A stretch of 64,000 nucleotides of DNA from NCBI RefSeq assembly GCF_900005765.1, contig NC_041683.1:248001-312000 (forward strand). Reading direction: 5' to 3'. This DNA is from Plasmodium relictum (taxonomy: Eukaryota > Apicomplexa > Aconoidasida > Haemosporida > Plasmodiidae). This document shows, piece by piece, positions 11,695 through 24,415 of the stretch (the stretch's first letter is position 1; each line of letters begins with the position of its first letter). Both the position numbers and the translations under genes were made by a program. The notes beneath the pieces are model-generated. The model worked only from the letters and a program-made list of their open reading frames with translations. It was not told the DNA's origin and searched no databases.

Positions 11695-12562
11695 ATATTC
11701 TTAACTTTTAATACACGCTAATTTATTTTTTATATATTTTTATAATATTCATTTTTAGTGTCATATTTTTATTTATAATATTACATTTTTAATTTTAAAT
11801 ACTTTTTTTAAACCTTTTTTTTTTAAATTTATTTAATACTTTTTCTTATTTTTTTTAAAACCCAAAAATCTTATAAATTTTTTTATTTTAAATTTATAAA
11901 ATAATTGGTAATTTGTAGATACATAATCTTAACTTTCCATAAGATTTATGAATGATATCTACTTATATTTGATTTCCCCTTTTTAAATAGATTCTTATTG
12001 CAAGTAATAATATATAAATATGTATATTCATATATAGAGAAAAAAAAAAACTTAAAACATGTAGAATAACTTTAGAATTTTTTTTTTTTTTAATAAAATA
12101 AGAAATTAATTATTTTTATTCAACTATAATAATATATAAAATGGAATTTTAAAGAAAAATAAAAATTACATATAAATAAATTAATATAAAAGAAAATAAA
12201 AAAGTTAATATTATTGTCTAACAATATATATAGAAATATTCTAATTGAAAACATATATTAATTTTATATAGAAGAGAGAAAAGAGAACTAAAACATTAAT
12301 AACTAAACAAATGGCATATTGCAAATAAAAAAAAACTTTTTTTTAATATGAATATTATTATTTGAATATTTTCATTTAACATGTTTAATTTATCTCTTAT
12401 TTCATTTGAGGTATCTAACCTGAAATTATAATAATAGAGTGGCATATAATCAAAACAATGAAAATTATTATAAAGCAAAAGATAAAATAAAATATATTAT
12501 ATAGAAATGTTTATTAAAAAAAAAGTATAAATCCAATTAAAATAAATTCATAATCAAAAGTC

Positions 12563-12564
<2 letters not shown>

Positions 12565-12595
<31 letters not shown>
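12565..12595. repeat. poly(A) run, 31 bases
   Basis: Uninterrupted A tract about 200 bases beyond the HSP20 stop codon on that gene's 3' side. Ordinary low-complexity DNA, likely hard to sequence exactly. Confidence 0.9.
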
Positions 12596-12598
<3 letters not shown>

Positions 12599-12795
12599 AT
12601 GAAACAAAATAAAATAAAAATAATACAAAATAAAAAGGAAAAAAAATATATATACGAATTTGATTAATTAAACAAGAACGCAATTTTATCTGTTAAAATT
12701 AAAATTTTTTGAAAATATGCTTCTTTTCTTTTGTTTTATTTATAATAGTTCAATTCTTCATAGGAGTTATATTTTTGCTTTATATTTTTTCTAGT

Positions 12796-13881
12796 TCAGC
12801 CTTCAGTTATTTCAACTTTATGTACATCTGAGAATTGCTTACATTCCATTTTTATTTCCAAAATACCTATATAATAAAAAAAAAGAAAAATGTAAAATAT
12901 TTTAGAATAAAAAATATAAAATAAAAAAACAAATCCATAATAGGTTCTATATTGTTATTTAAGTCATTAACTATTTTTTTATGTAAAATAAAAATATACA
13001 ATTTTATATAATTTATTTAATATTTTAAATTTATGGATCATTGTATATTTTAATGTACTAACCATTTTTGTACATAGCTGTGGCTGTGTCATCAAGAATG
13101 TTATTGGGTAATTTGAAAATTCTTTTAAAATAACCTACTTCTCTTTCTCTTGCATGCAAAACTAAATTGTCTCCATATGTTTCAAACAATTCAGCTTGAG
13201 ATCTAGGTCCCGAGACAGTTAATACTCCATCTCCTACTTCCACATCTATGTCATCAATTTTAAATCCTGGAATATCTAAAACTAAAATAGCTTGACATTT
13301 ATCTGAATCAAACATTATATCAACTTTAGGCCTAAAAGTTATTTGCTTCTTTAAATCTTTATCAGGTTCTATTTCTATTACAGTGTTAGGATTAACTAAA
13401 GCATTTTTATTTTTAGGTACAGATGGCTTTTCTTTCTAAAAAAAAATGAATAAAAAAATACATAAAAATCACTAAATATAAACTTATTATAAAAAAAAAA
13501 CTCCAGTAAAATTTTAAGTGAAATAATAATTTTATATAAGACAGTGCCACAAAATTTTAAGTATTTCTATGAGATATATTTACTTAAATAAAATATGTGT
13601 ATGAAATAAGAATAAAAAAAAAGATAAATAATGGTAGTTGTAAATAATGAATCTCATGTTTGTATAAACTGAAATTCATAGTTCATTTAATTATAGATAA
13701 TATTAATATAAAACAGAACTTGCATTGATAAATTATGTACAAAAAAGATTATTCATAAAAATAGAGTATATCATCAAACAATATTAAGAAAAAAAATATA
13801 ATTCCTTACAATATCCATTTTATAATCCTGATCTAGTTTTATTTCTCCATTATCACCAGAACAAGAACATAAACAACTCAT
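12796..13881 (-). CDS. HSP20: small heat shock protein, HSP20 family
   Basis: Three exons, right to left: 13,881-13,810, 13,435-13,063, 12,866-12,796; phases join to 171 aa. An alpha-crystallin domain occupies about residues 65-155: strands around DKCQAILVLDIPGF and VEVGDGVLTVSGPRS, then REVGYFKRIFKLPNNI and the closing strand YKNGILEIKMEC. ATP-independent holdase of the cytosol. From memory Plasmodium HSP20 affects sporozoite adhesion and motility. The N-terminus MSCLCSCSG holds four cysteines (residues 3, 5, 7 and nearby), unusual for this family and suggestive of palmitoylation or thiol chemistry. The end VEITEG lacks the canonical I-x-I/V tail motif except possibly VEI. Convergent with ClpB1. 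Confidence 0.92.
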
Positions 13882-16228
13882 TGTTACAAATAAAAATAGT
13901 TTCAAAGAAAGTTGTAATTAAAAAAAAAAAAAGAAAAAAGGCACAAATAAAGACTTGAATGAAAGGGATTTAAGTATTATCACCCTTACTTTATTTTATT
14001 TAATTTTTATGACAGAAAATATTAAATTTTTTTATATAGTTCAAAAATAAAAAAAAAACAAAATTTTCGATAAAAATTATGTAACATATCAATTTACAAT
14101 TATATTTATATTAAAAACTTTTAAATGATAAAAACAAACTAAAAAACATAAAATTAGGTTAACTTTTTTTTTAATAAATTTATATTCTGGAAAAAAGGAA
14201 TAAAAAAAATAAAAATTATTAAGATAGAAATATATAAAATAACACAATGAATAAAAACAAATCTTTTTAAAGTCTTTTCTATTTTAATAAAGAATTAAGA
14301 AAAAAAAAAAAAAATCTCATGCACCAACATTAATATGCACTATTTTTATAAAACTCAAATATTTTTTTATTTCCTTTATACTGTGTCCATTTTTTTTATT
14401 TATAAATTCTAAGAATTAAGAGTAAATTATATAAGACTAAGAAAAATTTTATATGGATAAAAAAATAGGAAACAGTATTTTAAAAGAAAACACCAATTTT
14501 AAGTCTGCAAAGCTTTTAAATATTCTACATATACATAACTAATTTTTTTTTTTAAGAAAAAAAAAAAAAGCTAATTTAAATAAATAATAGGATTAAAAAA
14601 GTAAAAGAACTTCGATAGAAAGAAAAAGAACAATAGGACCTTTGTTTTTTTTTTTTTTTTTAAAATAAAAATCGTGTGTAAAAAAAAAAAAAAGTAGAAA
14701 TATTATATGAACTCAGTTTATTACTTGTTCATATATATATTTTCCATTATATGTAAATATATGACTTATTTTAATAAGTTACATTATTTTTACATAAATG
14801 ACACACATTTACATAATATTTTCAGTTTTAAAATGTGATTTCATTTAATATAGTAATTAAGAATATAAAATTCCTTAACATGGAATAATTTTTTCTTTTT
14901 CATCCCCTTTTTTTTTTTTTTCTATTTATATCTGAGAATTATGCTAAAGAAAAAAACAGGACTCATAAACTTATCATTTTTTTTTTTTAATGAAACAAAT
15001 CTAAGGCCTAAAACAAACAGCTGCGTTAAATAATGAATTGATGAACAAAAAAAAAAAAATTATAAATATAAGATTATGTCTATTAATTTACATTATTTCA
15101 GCACAATAACTATTTTTTTTTAAAAATTCATGTTTTTTTTCTATTTAATACTTGAATAAAAATTGTTGTTACACATAATATTTTACACACTCTATTTTTT
15201 AATAATAAAATATTGCTCTTTTATTTTTCGCATAAGAAATAAAATAACATTGCATAATTTTATTTTTTGACTATAGAATTTTTTTTTATATATATATGAT
15301 AATATTACTTTAAAAAAATTAAGAGACAGCAAAAAAAAAAAAATTTAATCAGATAAAAGTAATAGTTTCTTTTTCCTTTCTACAAAATTAATTTATGCTG
15401 TATTCTTTAAATGTTATTAATATACGAATTTATGTTTAACAATATGTTCCTTATTTCATTTGGAATTTTTTTGTTCATTTTACTGAAAAAAAAAATTTTT
15501 AAACCCATTTACTTTCATATATACAATTACTTTTTTTGCATATCTTTCAATATGTAACATTTCTTAGTAAATATTTTATTAATATAATAATAGTCAATTT
15601 CGTAAACAAAATTATGGATGTTTTATTAGTTCATATATGTTGTATAACCATTAAAAAAAAAAATAAAATAAAGTATAAATATAATTAAAAAAGGAAAAAT
15701 AAAAAGAAAAAAAAAAAATTGATAAACAGATGGTAAAAATATATTAAAATAAAAGTAAAATTCCATAAATGTAAAATAAGAATATCTAAAAATATTAAAG
15801 GAATAAAAGCTATTTGTTTATAATTAGAAATTTATCTAAATCATTGAAAAAATGTTCATCTTAGTTTTGTTTTTATGCAGAAGTATATATAATTCTAAAC
15901 AAAAATTTACATTAGGATGGTAAAAATTTATTTTATAAAACACTTATTAAATGTATAAATATAAAAAAATATATTTTGTTTCCTCATTTTTTTATTAAAA
16001 AGATAACTTTACTTTTTTCCTAACCACTAAAAAAAAAAAAAATAAATAAAATAAGTATTGGTGTAATAATTTATCAAATTTTTAAATAAAACTTGTAGAA
16101 AAATAATATTAAATAAATAATAAACTTCTATATATTTATAATTGTAATATTTTTCCTTTAAATATATGTAAAAGAAATTAAAAATAAAATAAAATAAGAT
16201 AAAATAAAATAAAAATATATAGGTCTTA
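13882..16228. other. intergenic region between HSP20 promoter and EF-hand gene 3' end
   Basis: About 2.3 kb, the largest gap here after AK2-DMC1. Both neighbours are on the minus strand, so it holds the HSP20 promoter and the EF-hand gene's 3' UTR. Only A/T homopolymers and scattered short GC words are visible. I found no tandem core repeat that would suggest a centromere. Confidence 0.6.
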
Positions 16229-17047
16229 TCAAGTTTTTGTGCATACTGCAAGAAAGTCCTCAAAATCTATTGATCCATCCTTATTCATATCCATTGATTT
16301 AAATAATTTAATGGAATCGGTTTCTGTTACACATGTAAATTCCTTATCTTTTATCATTTGCATCAACTTTGACAAGGGAATTACTTTTTTATTATTTTCC
16401 TTTTCAGTAACTAAATGCAAAAATTAAAAAAAAAAATGTTGTATCAATATTTATATATATTTAATTAAATTTTCAAATTTTATTTATTTATTTTTTATAT
16501 TAATGTAATAAATATATAAATTATTTCTCTTACTGGCATACTTTTGAAATTCCAATTCAATATCAATTTTACTAAAACCTTGAAAAAAATTCTTAAAATA
16601 TTGTGTGTCAATGTCAATAACTGCTTGTATATATTCTCCAAAATCAATTAAATTATTTTTATCCATATCATAATTTTGAAACAAATTATACTTTTCTAAA
16701 CTCCAATCACTTTTTTGTAAATCAGCATGAGAAATATAATTATCCTTATCTCTATCCATTTTATTAAAAGAATCTCTCCATATCATTAAATCTTTATCAT
16801 CATAATCAGCTAAAATTTTAAACTGTTCTCTCCATTCATTAATTTTTGAATCATGAATTTTCTTTTTAGTACTTTCTGCCCAATAGCGTGTTATGTATTT
16901 CTTATTCATATAAAAAAGTTTATTCACATTATTACTATTGTCAGTACAGAAACTGCTTAAGTGAGTATTCCACAAATAGTAGTTAACACTATTACCTACT
17001 TTCCTTTTAAAGGTACTTAAACTAACTTTCGGTAAATATCTTTGCAT
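16229..17047 (-). CDS. EF-hand calcium-binding protein
   Basis: Two exons, right to left: 17,047-16,534 and 16,410-16,229; phases join to 231 aa. Three EF-hand loops are legible: 98-109 (Asp1, Asp3, Asp5, Asp12), 127-138 (Asp1, Asp3, Asn5, Glu12; the most canonical) and 212-223 (Asp1, Asn3, Asp5, Asp12). The spacing and the WRDSFNKMDRD block resemble sarcoplasmic-calcium-binding/calexcitin-like proteins rather than calmodulin, and there is no attached kinase. The first about 75 residues are basic and low in acidic residues (MQRYLPKVSLSTFKRKV), which could be a mitochondrial presequence. No ATG lies further upstream in frame. Specific target unknown. Exon 2 is fixed by the GT/AG pair and the frame of the third EF-hand. 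Confidence 0.85.
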
Positions 17048-17323
17048 ATTTGAACAAAGAAATATTAAAGAAATGAAAAAAAGAAAAAAAAATACCAAAA
17101 ACCAAAACAAAAATTATAAAAATTACAAAAAAAATTAAAATATATTTAAAATGAAAAAAAAATATATAATGCCTCTTGACCTATTTTTTCATTAATTATT
17201 CATTTATTATGCTTTATTTTTTTTTTTTTTTTTTATTTATTGCTTTCTTAGTTTTAGAATTTTTTAATTATTTATATCTTATTACTTTGTACTTTTTATT
17301 ATTTTATTTCTTTTCTTTTTTTT

Positions 17324-17378
<55 letters not shown>

Positions 17379-18687
17379 TTTTTTTTTTTTTTTTTGTATG
17401 TATAAAATTTATACATAAATAATCTTCACAATGTTCAAGAATTAAAAAAAAAAGAGGGAATATTACAGCTTTTTTCTACTAGAAGATATTTAAAAATTAA
17501 CATATAATTTAAATGATTAAAAAAAATAAATGTATTCTATAAGTTTAGAATATAAAATAATGATTTTATCCTTTTGAAATGCTGAAAACTGAGATTAAAA
17601 AAAAAAAATATATAATTTATTTTTTACATAATAAACAAGTAAAAAGAACATAAAATTTAAAAATTAACACAAATATATTCTTAAAGTCTGATTTCTAGCT
17701 TATTTTTTTTAAGAATTATTATTTATTCATATTTTGAAAAGAAAAAGTTATTCACCAAAGGCATAAACAACGGTTTGCTAATATTTATAGAATTGTATTT
17801 AAAAATTTATATAAATAATTATCTCCTTATAATTTTCTTTAATAATTTTATTAGAATTCCAAAAATATTAAAAGGAACAATAAAAATAATATAAATATAC
17901 TTTTTTTCTCCTAAAGAATTTTTTTCACTATTACATTAAGACAAACGTATGAGAATTTTTAAAAATATACGATTCCATGATATTTTCTTTTTGTAAAATT
18001 TAAAAACATTTTTTTTTTTTTATAAATTTATATTTATATACAAGGTTGTTAAATTTTAATATACATAAATATTAAAGATAATACTTCTACTACATCTAAA
18101 ATAACATCATCTTCCTGCTTCAATAACATCATTTAAAAATGACTAAAACTAATGAATATGAAATACCTCTGCTTGAAGTGCATATAAAATAATTTTTTTT
18201 TTTTATTTTTTTTTTACACACATTTTTTATATATTTTCAGAAATAGTAGAGACTTCTTAATATTTTTTTTTTTTTTTTTTTTTTTGTATATCTTATATCT
18301 ATATGAAATTATTAAGAATATAAAGTAATGAAATTAAAAAAATAAGTATTCCTTTTTAATATTTATATGTAATATTATTTAATTTTTACATTTTCTAAAT
18401 AAGTCTAACTTCTAATAATATAATATACTAAAAAAAAAAAAAATAATATGAAATATAGTATAAAAAGAGTTAATTAGAAGAAAAAAAATTATGTAATTTT
18501 TATTTTTTATTTTTTTTTTTTTGAAAAGATACATAAATGTGAATATGAATAATAAATGTTTAGGATATAGGAAATGATTTTTATAAGAACAAAATATATA
18601 AAGCTATTTATTATTATTTTAATTAATATTAGAAAAAATTAAATAACATATAATACAACATAATTATTTTAAATAAAATAGTTCTAC
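17048..18687. other. divergent intergenic region between EF-hand gene and HAP2 paralog
   Basis: About 1.6 kb, no credible gene. Should contain both promoters. Dominated by a long T tract (17,326-17,395). Some short words such as AGACA occur but are too common to assign as motifs by eye. Confidence 0.6.
17326..17395. repeat. poly(T) tract, 51 + 18 bases with one interruption
   Basis: T51 (17,326-17,376), a single A, then T18. The longest homopolymer in the window. It lies about 280 bases upstream of the EF-hand start (as poly(A) on that strand), a typical position for nucleosome-excluding dA:dT tracts. Confidence 0.9.
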
Positions 18688-21600
18688 ATGAGTGCGCTGA
18701 ACAATTATTTCGCCGTTTTTTTTTTATTACTAAATATTTCCTTAATAACAGCTGAAAGTTTTAAGTCGATTAACAAAGATAACTCTTATACTTTATATTT
18801 TAAGAATGTCAATAAAAGATAAAATGAAAAAAATAAAAATAAAATATAAATAAAATAGAATGATATAAATAAAAAAATATAGTAGAATAAAATAAGAATA
18901 TAATAAAATAAAACAAAAAATAAATAAATCAATAAAATAAATAAAATATTTTATTTATTTATGCATATTTTAAATATAATAGAAACAAAGATATGTAGTT
19001 TATAGAACAGAAGGATCTCCATATAAAAATTTTTTTTTATATGTTGAAGAAATTTATCAAGCAACTGTTATTTATCCTATTAAATATCTTTTTGTTAATA
19101 ATCAATAACTAAAAAAAAAAAATTTGCTTTTTAATGAATATTATTTTAGAATTTATACTTCCATTAAAATAAAAATTAAGTGCAAGAATAGAAAATATTA
19201 TATATTTTTTTTCTTTTTTTCAAAAGGAAATACCTTTGAAATATTACGAACGCTTAATATCATATAAAAAAAAAAAAGTAAATAAAAAAAACCTAAAAGA
19301 ATTTTGTGAAGAAAAGAAAAAAATTTATGAAAATAAAGATAATCAACAAAGTTGTTTCTGTTGTTATCGCCATCAATCTCTTACTTTCCCATTATTTTCG
19401 TATCTAAAATACAAAAAAGAAAAATTTTATTGTAATAAAAAAGGTATCTACAGATTTAATTTTCCTTTTTCTTATTTTTACTAAAACGTTTTTCATATAA
19501 TAATTAATAATTTTTATAAATAAAATTTTTTTTTTTTTTTTTTTATGTAGATCAAGATGTTGTTCTAGAATTATCTTGCTTAAAAAAAAGTGGAAAAAAA
19601 TATTATGGATTTTTCATTCAACAAAATTCGAACTTTTTTATGTTAAATGTCACTTTACAACAATTCGGTATCTTGTTTTTATCTTCTCAATGAAATAAGA
19701 CAAATTCATAAATATACTTTTCTCTTTCTTTTTTTTACTTAGACTTAAATGACGAATACTTTATAAATATAAACGTAAAAATTCCAAAAATTCTTTAAAT
19801 TAAAAGAAATACATTTTTTTTAATAGTTCAATTTTTTTTTTTTTTTATAATAGGATAAATCAGCATTAGAAAGAAAGACTTATTTGTTAGATCCTTCTAA
19901 CTTTGAAGTTGACGATGGTTTGAAATTAACAAAAAAAAAGATAATTTAAAAAAAAAAATTTCATTAAAAAACATTTTAATAATCTAAAATATTATTTTTT
20001 AGAAGTATTTAATGTAAAGTTAAAGTTTAATGTTGAAAAAACATACAAAGTAAATAAAATAAAATAAAATAACTTGTATATAATAATTCCTGTGTTTTAA
20101 ATATAAGAAAAAATATTTATATATATATTTATATATTAGAACGATTATATTGAAGGAAACTATCTTTTTATGGATATAGATACATTTAGAGAAAAAGTAA
20201 AAAATAAACTAAAATTAAAAAATTAATATACTTTTACTCATAATATCACATTAATATATCATTTTCTTTTATAACTATGTTATTTTTTTTTTTATTTTTA
20301 TATATCTCAGATAACATTAAAAGATTCTTTTATAGGTATTACTTTTTATATTTTATAAAAAGGATAAATGATATAATATTGCAATTTTATTTAGAAATAA
20401 TAAAATTTTTTAACTTTTTTAATATATGGTTATTTTCTTCTTTTTTTTTTTTTTCTCTCTCACATTAAGACAATACTATTTTAGAGAATTCTGTTGTTGT
20501 TAATTCTGATGAAGTTGATGAAAAAGGGGAAGAATGCAATAAATTAACTCCATATCCATTTATATGGAAACAAAAAAAAGGATTTTGTTCACATAAAAGA
20601 AATTATTGTTTCAAAAAACAACTAAATTATTTTTTAAATTTAGAAAAAAAAATAGATCCTAAAAAATTGTTATTGTACAATTATTCCTTTTTTATGATAA
20701 AAAAATCACGTTTGAATAAATATAATAGTGGAAACAGTTTACAGAATAATACACATATAACTAATAACATAGAAAGAAAACGAGAAAATGAAGAAGAAAT
20801 TGAAAATGAAAATGAAAAAAAAAAAGAAGAGAACCATTTAGAAGGTGAAAATGAAAATGAAGAAAATAATGAAAAGAAGAATATAGAAGAAAACACAAAA
20901 AAAAACATAAAAAATGAAGAAGAAAATGAAGACAAAGAACTAGATAAGAAAAAGAAAGAATTAGTGGATTTTGAAAATAAGAAAAAATTTAAAAGTAAGG
21001 TAAATAAAACAAAAGATTTTGTAGAATATCTAGAGGATAATTATTATCTTGGTATAGAAAAACAAACTCATAATTTTATTGACATAAAATCACATAATAA
21101 TGAAAAATTAAATATACTTTTTGAAGAAAATAATGAAGGAGAATCTGTTTCATTTGTTCATAGTTTAAGTAATTGTTATGATTTTAATAATGAATTGGAT
21201 AAATTTTGTACTATATATATAAGTATATGGAATAAAGAAGATGTAGATAAAGAATTAAGTATATTCATTAACTGCGAAAAACAAATTGTTAAAGATCCTT
21301 CACAATTAAAAAAAACAATATTTTTATGTAAAAAATGCGAAAATACAACAACTATAAAATTTGAGCCTATTGCTGATCTTCTAATAACTCCTTGTAATGT
21401 TTTAATTACAAAAAAAACAGAGGAAGAAGAAATAGAAAAAAAAAAAAGATTAAGTAAAAACAGCAATAAAGAAGAATACTTTCTTTTTAATATAGATGCA
21501 AATCAAATTAAGAAAGAAGAAAATAGAAATATTATTAAAAATATTCCTCTTAAATATGATGTACCTTATGAAATTTTAGAAAATCATTTAAAAAAATTAG

Positions 21601-22979
21601 ATTTTCTTGAGGATGTAGAAGATATCTTTCTGACTTATAAAAAAAAAATTATTTATTTCATGACAAAATCTGAAAATATTATAAAAATTATTATATTTCT
21701 ATTTTTCCTTTTAGCTTTCTTTATATTTATAATTCCTAGTATTCCTATTTGTAAAAGTGTTATAATCAAATTAAAATGGTATCATAATTTGAAAACATTT
21801 AGAATGTTAATATTTTGGAAAATACAAGATTTGGTAAGAGGGATAAAAAGAATCCCACGTAAAATATGGAGATTTATAAAAAGAATATCAAAAAAAATAA
21901 AAAGATCATTTTCCAAAATATTTTTAAAATTTAGAAAAGATCAAGAACTAATTGATCAAAACTACAAAGACAACTTAGAAAGAAAAAGAAGAAATGAAGA
22001 GAAAAAAAAAATTATGAAAATGAAATATGAAAAAAAAAAAAAAGAAAAAGAAGAATTAAAAAAAAAAAGATATAAAAAATTATTAGAAAATGAAAAAAAA
22101 TTCAAAATAGATATGGAAAAGGAGGAAAATAAAAAAAGAAAAAAGCAAGAAAAAAAAAGAGAGGAACAAAAAAGAAAAGAACAACAACAAAAAAAAGAGG
22201 GACTAAAAGAGAAAGAACATAAAAGAAAAAGAGAAAAATATATTAAAAAAGAATCAAAAAAAGATAGTATTTATTCTTCTCATGACAATTATGAAGATTT
22301 AGAAAAAAATTATACTTCATCAAATTATTCAAAAAATCATAACTCAAAAAAAGAAGATAGGAAATATCGAAATGATAGTAAAAATAAAGACACACAAATA
22401 AATAAAAATAAAAATAAAAATGAATTAAATGATTCATATAATAGAGAATCATATAGAAAAGAGAAATATTACCATGAAAATGGATATTCTGATTATGCTA
22501 GGAGAACTAACGAGGAAAATTCATATTATCATAAAAATAAAATGGATAAAAGAAGAAGTATGTCATGTGGAGAAGAAAGATACACAAATTATAATTTGAA
22601 TGAAACATATAATTGTAATAATTCTACTTACAACAAAAATTTATCTAATTATAGAAGAAACAATCATCATAATACTTTGAATAACAATGAAAATGATATG
22701 ATGAATATGCAGCAATTATTGCAACAACCTTCATATATACAAACTCAAAATATTCAACCTCAAATGATGACACAACATAACTTGATGCAACCTCAAATAA
22801 TCCAACCCTCAATTATGCAACCCCAAATTATACAACCCCAAATTATGCAACCCCAAATTATACAACCCCAAATTGTATCGCAACCTACCTTAATACAACC
22901 ATTTGTCCAATCCTCAGCTGTTCAGCAACCATACTATCAAAATCAATCTTATATTAATACCAACCAAAGATATTATTAA
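18688..22979 (+). CDS. HAP2p: HAP2/GCS1-family gamete fusogen, paralog (HAP2p)
   Basis: Ten exons: 18,688-18,807, 18,983-19,093, 19,227-19,443, 19,551-19,667, 19,743-19,774, 19,854-19,917, 20,003-20,049, 20,140-20,196, 20,311-20,335, 20,470-22,979; phases close to 1,099 aa. Residues 1-22 are a signal peptide. HAP2 hallmarks: Cys104, the CxCC cluster 120/122/123 and Cys146, then the diagnostic EECNK segment (Cys286) with Cys303 and Cys310 in the family spacing and a following LYNYSF strand. A Lys/Glu-rich insertion follows, then an immunoglobulin-like part with several Cys (FINCEK, FLCKKCEN), one TM helix at about 668-688, a very basic cytoplasmic segment and a long Lys/Asn-rich tail ending in Gln/Pro repeats. 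HAP2 is a class II-like membrane fusogen of male gametes. Canonical Plasmodium HAP2 is, from memory, on P. falciparum chromosome 10, so this chr8-syntenic gene is probably the second copy called HAP2p. The exon 1-2 junction (donor GTCAAT) is the weakest. Confidence 0.82.
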
Positions 22980-24415
22980 AATTGCAAATACTTTAAAAAG
23001 CACATATATATATATATATAAAATATATTTTTATATATACTCATTAAAGTATCCTGTTGTTATATCTTTTTTTATTATATTTTGAATTCATTAATAAATA
23101 AAAGTCCTTAAATATTTTTTAAAAAGTTTAACTATATATAATTTTTCTTTTTTTATTTGTATTTGTAACACCCTTAATGGTAATAATATAAAGTTTCAAT
23201 TTTTACAATTTTTCTAATTATTTTTTCTTTTTTCTTTTTTTCAACATATTTGATAAAATAAAATCTCAAAGTTTCTCTATGAATTTTGTGCTAAGAAAAA
23301 AATAAAGTATATGAAAATAAGAGACATTCATTAAAAAAAAAAAAAGAAATTTGGTTTACACTTTTTTAATTTTTATTATAAGCATACAATATATATTTTG
23401 TGTAAACTTTATTAACAAAAAAGAAAAATTTGCTAAAAAAAAAATTATTAAAAAAAAAATAATTAGAACTCATTTATATAAAAAAAAAATACACAGTAAA
23501 ACTGTAACTAAAAAATTCATGAATTAGAATAATTAAAAATATATTAGAATTTAATTCTTTTATAAATATAACATTCGAAGCATATAAAAATGTAAATATC
23601 TCCACAATCATATAAATTAATAAATTTTTTAAAAAAATAACCAATTTATCCTAAATAAAAAAAAAATTTTAAATATAGTAAAGTAACGATAATATTAAAA
23701 AATTGCTATTTTCAAAAATTCATAAAAATTAAAAAAAACAAATATATTTCTTTTTTAATTTAATATTATTATATCAAAGTTCTTATGGTATTTCTCAAAT
23801 GCTTTTAAAAAAAGATGAAATGAATGTCTAGCATCAATTATATTACAATAAAAAAAAACTTTTAATATACAGTTTTTAATTTTAAAATTAATAATAGAAA
23901 TATATATGGTTAAATTTTATAAAGAATTAATAAAATACTTTTTTTTATTTAAAAAACTTTTCATTTCACTATTGAACATTAAAAAAGTTTAATCAGGTAA
24001 TTGATACATTGATATAGATACAAATAAAATAGAGATTAGCATTGAGCAAAAGTTAAAGCTAATAAATATATCATAGAAAAAATAAAGATAAATATATCAT
24101 AAACAAAAAAAAAAAAGGAAAAAAAAAGATTAAAATAAAATAAAACAAATTAGAATAAATTATTATAAAATCATTAAAAAAATAAAAAAAAAACAAGAAC
24201 AAGAAAAATATTTTGTAAATATATGTAAAGAAGAAATATTTATCATGAGAAAAGTGTGTAAACAAGTTTTTGTATATTATGAATTTTTTATATTAAATTA
24301 TTATTAAAAAAAAGAAAAAAAAAAAATATATTAAAGTTTTCCAAGAGCGGGAATATTACAAAAAAAAAAAAAAAAAATTGAAATATTTTATAAAATATTA
24401 TAAATTATATTTAAT
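22980..24415. other. intergenic region between HAP2 paralog and VPS2
   Basis: About 1.4 kb, 3' flank of the fusogen gene and promoter of VPS2 (both plus strand). No credible ORF. A GC-richer word (AGAGCGGGAATATTAC, about 24,344-24,359) followed by an 18-base A run sits about 60 bases before the VPS2 start. Confidence 0.6.

Larger units (their letters stand above)
11207..12795. other. convergent intergenic region between ClpB1 and HSP20
   Basis: About 1.6 kb of 3' flanks from both sides. No coding sequence I can defend; a 60-codon minus ORF at 12,296-12,478 looks like chance. Holds a hairpin (11,671-11,694) and a 31-base A run (12,565-12,595). Confidence 0.65.

Noticed and set aside
13882-16228. 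Candidate centromere
   Set aside because: Large AT gap, but no tandem-repeat core and no more AT-pure than other gaps; composition alone is not enough.
17176-17418. 80-codon plus ORF across the poly(T) tract
   Set aside because: It is open only because TTT runs contain no stop; not coding.
18830-18960. AAATA-type microsatellite stretch as a separate gene or element
   Set aside because: Lies inside intron 1 of the fusogen model and is simple imperfect repeat.
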